Shown here in pieces: positions 33,152 through 39,160 of a stretch of 39,160 bases of DNA. This stretch comes from Candidatus Hydrogenedentota bacterium (GTDB lineage Bacteria > Hydrogenedentota > Hydrogenedentia > Hydrogenedentales > CAILVY01): assembly GCA_029565395.1 (NCBI GenBank), contig JAKQOG010000214.1, forward strand, positions 1-39,160, read 5' to 3'. The position numbers were made by a program, and so were the translations under genes. The notes beneath the pieces were generated by a model. That model saw only the letters and a list, made by a program, of their open reading frames with translations, did no database searches and was not told the DNA's origin. Numbering within the stretch: the stretch's first letter is position 1; the number at the start of each line of letters is the position of its first letter.

Positions 33152-34777
33152 TTGCCGGAACAGGAAATGCCGAAGAAACTGGGGCGCTATGAGATTGTCC
33201 GGGAGTTGGGCAAGGGCGCGATGGGCGTGGTGTATGAAGGCCGTGATCCGAATATCGGGCGGCGGGTGGCAATCAAGACGGCGCGGCGGGATGTGATGGA
33301 GTCGTCGACGCTTGCGGATGAGATGATGAAGCGGTTTTTGCGTGAGGCGCAGGCGGCCGGCGCATTAAATCATCCGAATATCATCACGATTTATGATGCG
33401 GACGAGGAGGAAGGGATCGCGTATATTGCGATGGAGTTTTTGGAGGGGCACGATCTTCGGAAGGCGATTGAGGAGCGGAACCGGTTTTCAGTGGAGGATA
33501 TTGCGAGGATGGGGGCGACGATTTGCAGTGCGCTTGCGGTGGCGCATGATCAGGGGATTGTGCATCGGGACATTAAGCCGGCGAATATTCTGATGCTTCC
33601 GAATGGCCAGTTGAAGCTTGCGGATTTTGGGATTGCGCATGTGAGCGATTCGAATCTTACGCAGGATGGGGCGATGATCGGTACGCCGCATTACATGAGC
33701 CCGGAGCAGTTCATGGGGCAAAAGGTGGATGGCCGCGCGGATCTGTTTTCGGTGTCCGTGATGTTGTACGAGCTATTGACGGGTGAGAAACCGTTTGGGG
33801 GGGAGGCGTTAAGCACGGTGATGCACAAGGTGGTCAAAACGGATCCGGTGCCGCCGCAGGAATTGAATTATGCGATCCCCGAGCCGCTGAGCCGGGTGAT
33901 TATGAAAGGACTGAGCAAACGTCCGCAGGCGCGGTATCAGGATGGGCGGGCGATGGCGGCGGCGCTGATGGAGGGCGTGAAGGCCAAACCGAATCCAGCG
34001 GTATTGATGCTGGAAGGCGAGGGAGGGGTGGATACGGAGAAGACAGTGGTTTCGGGCGGCGCTCCTGGGGGGGCCATGGGTGCGACAGTGCCTGGGGGCG
34101 CCCCAGCGAATACTATAGGCTCGACACCTACTGTGGCCGCCCAGGGACCTCCGCCGGGTGCGGCGGTTGTTACCACTGTGAAGGTTCAACCGCAAACGAA
34201 AAAAGGGTTGCCGAAGGCGGTGTTGGCGGGCGGTGTGGCGGTGTTGGTGGTGGCGGCAATAGCGCTGGGGATTTTTAAGGGGAGTGGGCGGACCACGCCG
34301 ACGGAACCGGCGGAAACGCCAAAGGTGACGACGGGCAATACGGGTGTGGGGAAAGACTTGGTGGCCGTACCTCCTCGCGTCTCCCCCCAAGATACCACGG
34401 GGGTGCAAGTACAAGTCTATGTGACGGATGATGTCGAAATTGCCGCTAAGATCAATAATGCGATGTCGGTTCGGAATTCTGCAGTTCCTGGTGCTAAAGA
34501 CCCCCTACTAACGTTGGTTTCGGAATGCTTTAGCAATGGACAGATAGAACCTTTGCAAGGTGCAAAAGTGAAGGTAATGGATGGGGCGAGCGGTCAAGAA
34601 CTGGACACTCAAGAGACCAATGACACCGGTCAGGCTCAGCTAAGAATTCCTAAAACCACAAAGACAGTGAGTTATTCCATTGAAAGGACCTTATTAAATG
34701 GAGATGTGGACAGATGTACGTTAGCGAATGAACCAGTTCGTGGTCAAGCGGTTGTATTTCTAAAGGAAAAGCGATGA
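33152..34777 (+). CDS. PknB-type transmembrane Ser/Thr protein kinase
   Basis: 541 residues. The cytoplasmic kinase domain (about 11-275) is complete: GKGAMGVVYEG loop, K42 in VAIK, the catalytic loop HRDIKPANI with D140, DFG with D158, and MSPEQ. A Pro/Gly/Ala-rich linker (about 300-350) leads to one membrane span (355-376). The external C-terminus (about 400-541) holds GAKVKVMDGASGQELDTQET (about 465-484), reminiscent of a carboxypeptidase-regulatory-like beta sandwich. The frame opens at a TTG (33152) with AAGGGAAG 7 bases before it; the ATG at 33167 is an alternative but has no properly spaced site. The last 350 bases are more AT-rich than the rest, suggesting a newly acquired sensor end. 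Substrates are unknown; neighbours of the cluster are candidates. Confidence 0.93.
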   Translation: MPEQEMPKKLGRYEIVRELGKGAMGVVYEGRDPNIGRRVAIKTARRDVMESSTLADEMMKRFLREAQAAGALNHPNIITIYDADEEEGIAYIAMEFLEGHDLRKAIEERNRFSVEDIARMGATICSALAVAHDQGIVHRDIKPANILMLPNGQLKLADFGIAHVSDSNLTQDGAMIGTPHYMSPEQFMGQKVDGRADLFSVSVMLYELLTGEKPFGGEALSTVMHKVVKTDPVPPQELNYAIPEPLSRVIMKGLSKRPQARYQDGRAMAAALMEGVKAKPNPAVLMLEGEGGVDTEKTVVSGGAPGGAMGATVPGGAPANTIGSTPTVAAQGPPPGAAVVTTVKVQPQTKKGLPKAVLAGGVAVLVVAAIALGIFKGSGRTTPTEPAETPKVTTGNTGVGKDLVAVPPRVSPQDTTGVQVQVYVTDDVEIAAKINNAMSVRNSAVPGAKDPLLTLVSECFSNGQIEPLQGAKVKVMDGASGQELDTQETNDTGQAQLRIPKTTKTVSYSIERTLLNGDVDRCTLANEPVRGQAVVFLKEKR

Positions 34778-34782
34778 TTCCG

Positions 34783-34791
34783 TGGTATAAT
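34783..34791 (+). promoter_or_regulatory. extended -10 promoter candidate inside the cluster
   Basis: TGG-TATAAT (34783-34791), a perfect extended -10, lies just after the kinase stop and 51 bases before the next start. It is part of the palindrome GGTAT-A-ATACC (34784-34794). No good -35. Confidence 0.5.
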
Positions 34792-34842
34792 ACCAGTGGC
34801 AAAGTTGCAGAATTCAGCAAAACCGATAAGGGGAGAAGATTT

Positions 34843-36735
34843 ATGCGTACCCAATTTGCAATGGCAATACTCGTAGTATTTCTGATGGTGACAGGTTTTT
34901 CGGCTGACGCTCAGCTTATTCAAGGCAAGCCAGCGCCAGCAGTTAAAGCGGTGGATATTTTTGGCAAAGCGGTGGATTTGGATGCCATCGCCCAGCAGCA
35001 GCCGTATTTAATTATTCTGTATTTTTTCTCCGTGGATACGGGAGAGGAAATTGCGGGCAAACTCAGCTATCTGGACATGAAATATGGGAAGGATAAGGTA
35101 AAGATTGTGGCGCTGGGGATGAAAGATGATGAGGCGGCGCTGAAAGATTTTGCACAACGGATGAATATTCAGTATGCGGTGGTGGATACGGCTGCGATGA
35201 AGGATGCGGCGTGGATTCAGCAGGTGAGCGCGCCGCCGCTGACGTTGTTCGTGACGGCTGACAAGACGATTGAGCGGGTGCTGGTGGGCGGTGGCTCGGG
35301 CCAGGCGCAGATATTGAAGGAGGTGGCGGAGAATTTATATCAGCAACGGAAGGCGGAAGCGCTGGAGGTGGCGAATCAGGCGGCGGCGTCCGGGGAAGAT
35401 CCCAAGGCCACCGGGGAGCTGAAGGGGTTTATTTACATGGCGGATGGGAAGCTGGATGAGGCGCAGAAGGAATTCGGCCAGATTGACTCGAAGGGAGGGT
35501 TGGCGGCGGTGGCGCTGGAGCAGGGGAATTCGGCTGAGGCGATCAAGATAGCGTCGGAAGCCCCGAAAGATGGCTATGCGCAGACGGTGAAGGCGGAGGC
35601 CTTGTTGAAGGATGGGAAGGCCGATGAGGCGGCGGCCACGCTCCAGACGGCGGTGGAACAGCCCGCGGCAAATTGGCAGAAATCAGAGGCGGTGAATTTG
35701 CAGGGGCGCGTGCAACAACAACAAGGCAATGCGGACGCGGCAATCGGGACCTATCAGAAGGCGGTGGCGCTGGATCCGTACAATGTGGTGGCATTGAGCA
35801 ATGAGGGATCGGCGCTTCGGGAAAAGGGCGATTTGAAAAAGGCGGAGGAAACGCTTCAAAAGGCGGCGGCGGTTCGGAGCGATGACATGACGGCGCTGAT
35901 GCTGAAGCAGGTGCAGCAGGAGTTGCAGGATGCGAATGATGTGAAGCGGGGTGAGTTGATTCGTTCGCAGATTGCGGACTTGTCGAAGCGGTATCAGGAG
36001 ATGAAGCAGGCTGGAACGGCTAAATCGTCGGATTCGTGGACGACGCGCCCGCTGGTGGTGGCGCTGCTGCCGTCGGCGAACACGGCATCGGTGTTTTTTG
36101 AACGCGCGGGCACAGACGTTGTGCTGCAGCGGGAGATTGAAGCGCGATTGCAGGCGAACGAAGGGATTAGCGTGGTGGAACGCCAGATGCTGGACAAACT
36201 TCTGCAGGAATTGAATCTGGGGAGTTCGGAATTGGCGAATGCGGACACGCAGCGGCGGTTGGGGCAGGTGTTGTCGGCGGGGTATCTAGGATTTATCGAT
36301 TTTGGGCGGATGGGCAAGGAGTTGATGATGTATGTGCGGATGGTGGACACGGAGACGACGGAGATAGCGATGCAGACGTCGCAGGCGGTGAATGAGGGGA
36401 ACCCGTCGGTGACGGTGGATGCGATGGCGGGAGAACTATTGAACAAATTGGGTACGGGCCGGGAAATGCAGGGGCTTATTGCGGATGCGAGCGATGAGAA
36501 TGCTGTGTTGATTAATCTGGGCCAGAAACATGGCGTGAAGGCGGGCCAGGAATTTACAGTGTATGTGGATGGCGACCCGGTGGAGGTGGGCGGCAAGGTG
36601 ATTGCGCACCGTCAAAAGGCGGTGGGGAAATTGACGGTGACGAGTGTGGAGCCGGAATATTCGGTGTGCAAAGTGACGAACAAGCGTGAAGGGGCCGCGC
36701 TGGCCAAGGAGATGAAAATCAAAGCGGGAAAATAG
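34843..36735 (+). CDS. exported thioredoxin-like / TPR / CsgG-like multidomain protein
   Basis: 630 residues with a signal peptide ending at about 23 (ADAQ). The thioredoxin/TlpA-like domain (24-168) has GKPAPAVKAVDIFGKAVDLD and the later cis-Pro-like APPLTLFV, but the usual CxxC is replaced by SVDTGE (about 63-68), so it is not redox-active. TPR-like helical repeats cover about 170-365. A CsgG-like domain (403-537) carries VVALLPSANTASVFFERAG and SVVERQMLDKLLQELNLGSS, typical of outer-membrane-associated CsgG/FlgT-like proteins. The end (545-615) resembles the FlgT C-terminal barrel (NLGQKHGVKAGQEFTVY). The ATG at 34843 has AAGGGGAGAAG before it. An upstream in-frame ATG overlaps the kinase stop (ATGA) and is less likely. 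It is probably an envelope scaffold linked to the kinase. Confidence 0.85.
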   Translation: MRTQFAMAILVVFLMVTGFSADAQLIQGKPAPAVKAVDIFGKAVDLDAIAQQQPYLIILYFFSVDTGEEIAGKLSYLDMKYGKDKVKIVALGMKDDEAALKDFAQRMNIQYAVVDTAAMKDAAWIQQVSAPPLTLFVTADKTIERVLVGGGSGQAQILKEVAENLYQQRKAEALEVANQAAASGEDPKATGELKGFIYMADGKLDEAQKEFGQIDSKGGLAAVALEQGNSAEAIKIASEAPKDGYAQTVKAEALLKDGKADEAAATLQTAVEQPAANWQKSEAVNLQGRVQQQQGNADAAIGTYQKAVALDPYNVVALSNEGSALREKGDLKKAEETLQKAAAVRSDDMTALMLKQVQQELQDANDVKRGELIRSQIADLSKRYQEMKQAGTAKSSDSWTTRPLVVALLPSANTASVFFERAGTDVVLQREIEARLQANEGISVVERQMLDKLLQELNLGSSELANADTQRRLGQVLSAGYLGFIDFGRMGKELMMYVRMVDTETTEIAMQTSQAVNEGNPSVTVDAMAGELLNKLGTGREMQGLIADASDENAVLINLGQKHGVKAGQEFTVYVDGDPVEVGGKVIAHRQKAVGKLTVTSVEPEYSVCKVTNKREGAALAKEMKIKAGK

Positions 36736-36749
36736 AAGGAGAAACAGCC

Positions 36750-37169
36750 ATGGCGGTAAAAACCTTGAAGCGGAGTTTTTGGCAACGGTTGTTGGGGAAG
36801 CCTGTGACCTCTCCCCCACTCGACGCCTCGTGTTGGAGTTTTTCCGAAGGGAAGGTGGTGGTTGATTTATCGCGCGCGCCGGAATTGAGCAAACCGGGGA
36901 GTGCGGTCCGGCTTGAGGGCGTGGATTTGCCGAAGCGGATCCTGGTGGTTCATGGGGATGACGGGGAGTATTATGCGTTTTGCAATCAATGCGGGCATGG
37001 CGGGCGGCGTTTGGACCCGGTGCCGGAAACAAATACGATTCAATGTTGCAGCATAGGGAAATCCACTTATTCTTATGAGGGGAAAGTGTTGGCTGGTCCC
37101 GCGAAGAAGCCGGTGACGCTGTTTCCTGTCCAAAAGATGGAAAACTTGCTGGAAATAACGATTCTGTAA
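36750..37169 (+). CDS. Rieske-like protein lacking one cluster ligand
   Basis: A 139-residue protein with the Rieske fold pattern. CNQCGHGG (78-85) supplies the first Cys-x-His (C81, H83). The second motif, normally C-P-L-H-G, reads C-C-S-I-G (99-103), so the second His is Ile102. The usual [2Fe-2S] cluster would lose a ligand. Alternative Cys residues (C78, C100) could give a different cluster, or none. There is no signal peptide or partner oxygenase or cytochrome gene. It follows the CsgG-like gene after 14 bases with AAGGAGAAAC before its ATG, so it belongs to the cluster. The fold call is good; cluster binding is uncertain. Confidence 0.8.
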   Translation: MAVKTLKRSFWQRLLGKPVTSPPLDASCWSFSEGKVVVDLSRAPELSKPGSAVRLEGVDLPKRILVVHGDDGEYYAFCNQCGHGGRRLDPVPETNTIQCCSIGKSTYSYEGKVLAGPAKKPVTLFPVQKMENLLEITIL

Positions 37170-37213
37170 GAAATGGTATACGGCAGGGCGCTCATATAAG
37201 GGGGGAGAATACA

Positions 37214-37999
37214 TTGTTGTGGCCGAATGCGTTCTTGCTGCGGAAGAGGCGATGGAAAATGCGGAATAAGAGGCTTTTAGCGATAGTGGCGGTGGTTTTT
37301 CTTGTGCCAGCGGGATTGGGGTGGTCACATAAGCCGATTGTGGTGAATGGGGGTCCGACGACGTCACGCACGGCATATTTGATTGCGGACCCGTCGGTAT
37401 CGCAAGTGGCGTATCATGAGTGTACGCCGTTGCAGCCGGAACTGTGGTTTACGTTTTATCTGGAGGCCAACGCCACGCTTTACCTGCAAACAGGAGTTGC
37501 CAGGATCGACCGGTATGCAAGCGTGCGGCCGGCCATGGCGTTACTGGGTCCGGGGTTGCCTGCGGTGGAGGTTCCCTTTACCCTCCCTGCCGGGTATGGA
37601 GGGATTGTGTTCACGACAGAAGGGATTACCCCGGAAGAGTTTCATGAAGAGTTCACGGGAACGGATTCATGGTTGTTTCCTGCACAGGAACCGATGGTGC
37701 GGGAGGCGGGCCGCTATTATCTAGCGGGGTATATTCCGGGGGGACGGGAGGGGAAATTCTGGATGGCGATAGGCAAGAAAGAGGCTTTTGGCTTTAAGGA
37801 CATAGTGACGCTGCCGAAGGTATTGTTTGAGGTGCGGTCATTTCACGAGACGGGTCCGTTTGGCGGGCTGCTCTTTTGGGCGATGGCGCTTGTAGCAGTG
37901 TTCGCCGCGGGTTTGTTGTGCAGTGCATTTTTTGTGGCGTCACGGGTGTATAAAAAAGTGAAAGCCGGGCGGGATCATGCTGAATATTCGCCTTATTGA
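37214..37999 (+). CDS. type I membrane protein of unknown function
   Basis: 261 residues (from the TTG at 37214) or 246 (from the ATG at 37259). TTG has the stronger ribosome site, GGGGGAG with a 6-base gap; the ATG has GGAAGAGG about 8 bases away. Either way a basic N-terminus and hydrophobic stretch make a signal peptide (ending about GLGWSH). An extracytoplasmic region of about 165 residues follows, with several aromatic residues and Pro/Gly loops (PGLPAVEVPFTLPAGYG), then a membrane span (FWAMALVAVFAAGLLCSAFFV) and a basic cytoplasmic tail. I do not recognise the domain. It overlaps the acetyltransferase gene by 23 bases. Confidence 0.82.
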   Translation: MLWPNAFLLRKRRWKMRNKRLLAIVAVVFLVPAGLGWSHKPIVVNGGPTTSRTAYLIADPSVSQVAYHECTPLQPELWFTFYLEANATLYLQTGVARIDRYASVRPAMALLGPGLPAVEVPFTLPAGYGGIVFTTEGITPEEFHEEFTGTDSWLFPAQEPMVREAGRYYLAGYIPGGREGKFWMAIGKKEAFGFKDIVTLPKVLFEVRSFHETGPFGGLLFWAMALVAVFAAGLLCSAFFVASRVYKKVKAGRDHAEYSPY

Positions 38000-38915
38000 G
38001 GCATTGCCGGAGAATTTTGACGCTTTTGTTCAAGAGATTGGACAGGGGCTTGTGACGATCTATGGTCTTGCGGCGGAGGAAGACTATCATCGGCGTGCGC
38101 GGGCGATCTTTCTTGGGAATATTGCGCATCCGGAGGTGGTGGGGGTGGGCGCGTATGATGGGGAGCGGATGGCGGGCATGGTTTTTGGATTGCGGCATGG
38201 CGCGATGGCGGAAGTGTCGTTTATTCATGTGCTTGGGGAGTATGCGGGGTGTGGCATAGAGCAATTGCTGGTGAAAGAAGTGGTGCGGCAATTGTGGAGG
38301 GACGGCATCAAGGGAATAGTTGCAGAGTGCATTCCTTTATGTCCGGTGGAGTTGCACGATCCTTTTTTGCAGCTTGGTTTTGAGCATATTGCGCGGCAAC
38401 TTATGCGCGGGAAAACGGAGGAAATTGCAGGGGGCGTGGTTGGCAGGTCGCGGCCAATGCTTCGGAAGGATTTTGAGGCGGCGGCAGAATGTATTGTGGA
38501 TGCATATGCTGTTCATGCGGGGCGGCGTCTTCATTTTGAGGTGGGCAATACGGATCGTGCGCTTGCATTTGTGGAGCGGGTGATGCAGGGGAGTCTTGGG
38601 CGGATGGAGGAAGGTTTTGCGCGGGTGGTGGATCGGGAATCGCAGTGTTTGGGGGTGATTCTAGGGTGTGAAATCGCCCCGGGAACGGGATTTGTGCTGC
38701 ACGTGGCGGTGCGGCGGGAGGCTCAGGGGCAGGGTATTGGTCAAATGCTAGTGCGGGATCTGGCGCGGTCGTTTTTCGAATATTCGATGCCTTGGATAGT
38801 GTTAGGGGTGACGCTGGATAATCCTGCGCTGCGATTGTATGAGCGGCTTGGTTTTTCGATGTTGCGCCCCGTGGATGCGTATATAAAATGGCGGGAGTTG
38901 AGTGCATGCGGATAA
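37977..38915 (+). CDS. tandem GNAT N-acetyltransferase
   Basis: A 312-residue cytoplasmic protein made of two GNAT-like halves (about 1-155 and 158-312). The second half has the canonical acetyl-CoA site: VRREAQGQGIGQMLVRDLAR (about 244-263), followed by LDNPALRLYERLGF. The first half keeps the strands and helices but its pyrophosphate loop is changed (LGEYAGCGIEQLLVKEV, about 83-99), so it may be structural. The substrate is unknown and could be protein or small molecule. The ATG at 37977 lies within the end of the membrane protein gene, with GGGCGGGA just upstream, indicating coupled translation. Confidence 0.9.
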   Translation: MLNIRLIEALPENFDAFVQEIGQGLVTIYGLAAEEDYHRRARAIFLGNIAHPEVVGVGAYDGERMAGMVFGLRHGAMAEVSFIHVLGEYAGCGIEQLLVKEVVRQLWRDGIKGIVAECIPLCPVELHDPFLQLGFEHIARQLMRGKTEEIAGGVVGRSRPMLRKDFEAAAECIVDAYAVHAGRRLHFEVGNTDRALAFVERVMQGSLGRMEEGFARVVDRESQCLGVILGCEIAPGTGFVLHVAVRREAQGQGIGQMLVRDLARSFFEYSMPWIVLGVTLDNPALRLYERLGFSMLRPVDAYIKWRELSACG

Positions 38916-39160
38916 CGCGGGCAAGAATATATACGGTGCTTTTTGCGTGTTTGATGGCGATTATTGCGGGGGTGATCACATGGGTGTATTTTTTCTATGC
39001 AACCCCCGGACGGATTCGGAATGATCCATTTGTGAGGTCCGGGACGGCGGCGCGTCTGATGCTTCAGCCATATTTGATCCAACGGTATATATCATCACTG
39101 GCGCCGGCCGGCACGCGGTTTATCAAGGGGGTCCCGCAATTGAGTTCGATGCAGGGCGGG
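38906..39160 (+). CDS. N-terminal part of a membrane-anchored protein (truncated at window edge)
   Basis: 85 codons are visible. The ATG at 38906 overlaps the acetyltransferase stop by 10 bases, so it is the next gene of the cluster. A basic start is followed by one hydrophobic segment (about 9-31) and then Pro/Gly-containing sequence with no recognisable motif. It is probably a bitopic or secreted protein; the function cannot be told from this piece. Confidence 0.7.
   Translation, partial: MRITRARIYTVLFACLMAIIAGVITWVYFFYATPGRIRNDPFVRSGTAARLMLQPYLIQRYISSLAPAGTRFIKGVPQLSSMQGG

Overview
The window looks like a chromosomal segment of a Gram-negative, heterotrophic bacterium from a poorly cultured lineage. 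The pointers are several lipoproteins and signal peptides, a periplasm-type lytic transglycosylase, an AsmA-like protein, a GH123-like DUF4091 protein, Gfo/Idh oxidoreductase, a PknB-type kinase and an ECF sigma factor carrying a huge repeat domain. This mix is familiar from Planctomycetota, Lentisphaerota, Hydrogenedentota and similar groups. The phylum is an inference; there is no rRNA or tRNA gene to settle it.

Layout. 1-2400: a truncated secreted protein (minus) divergent from a lytic transglycosylase, with a 122-bp element ending in perfect 23-bp inverted repeats between their promoters, then an enoyl-CoA hydratase. 2401-3858: an AT-rich island with a frameshifted NTPase-like remnant, a C-rich 3' tail of another broken gene and a short tandem repeat. 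3859-8085: a secreted glycosidase-like protein, an ICMT-like methyltransferase, a 32-bp-arm hairpin, a Gfo/Idh oxidoreductase and a VapC-type toxin-antitoxin pair. 8086-22449: mostly minus strand, with a DUF4091 protein carrying an inserted discoidin domain, a small lipoprotein (plus), YjbQ, an ABC-2 exporter, a flippase-like LPG_synthase_TM protein, a 1387-residue membrane-tethered ECF sigma factor with about 12 beta-sandwich repeats, a GT39-like glycosyltransferase, galactokinase and a polysaccharide deacetylase. 22450-31307 (minus): a 42-bp palindromic tandem repeat, an orphan UgpC/MalK-type ATPase, an AsmA-like protein, an unknown secreted protein with a lipoprotein partner, and a 1657-residue surface protein (seven-bladed SBBP propeller plus Ig/FN3 domains).

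31865-39160 (plus) is one compact gene cluster behind a strong promoter whose -35/spacer region holds a perfect palindrome. It encodes a trypsin-like protease-TPR protein, a Ser/Thr kinase, a thioredoxin-like/TPR/CsgG-like protein, a Rieske-like protein missing a cluster ligand, a type I membrane protein, a tandem GNAT acetyltransferase and the start of another membrane protein. Gene overlaps and short gaps suggest they are made together. Several of its enzymes or redox domains have altered active-site residues.

The strongest candidates for something new are the sigma factor fused through a membrane segment to a 12-repeat extracytoplasmic array, and the protease/kinase/CsgG/Rieske-like cluster. 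Promoters of the form TTGnnn-N16-18-TATnnT can be read in front of many genes. Two genes appear to be transcribed almost from their start codon.
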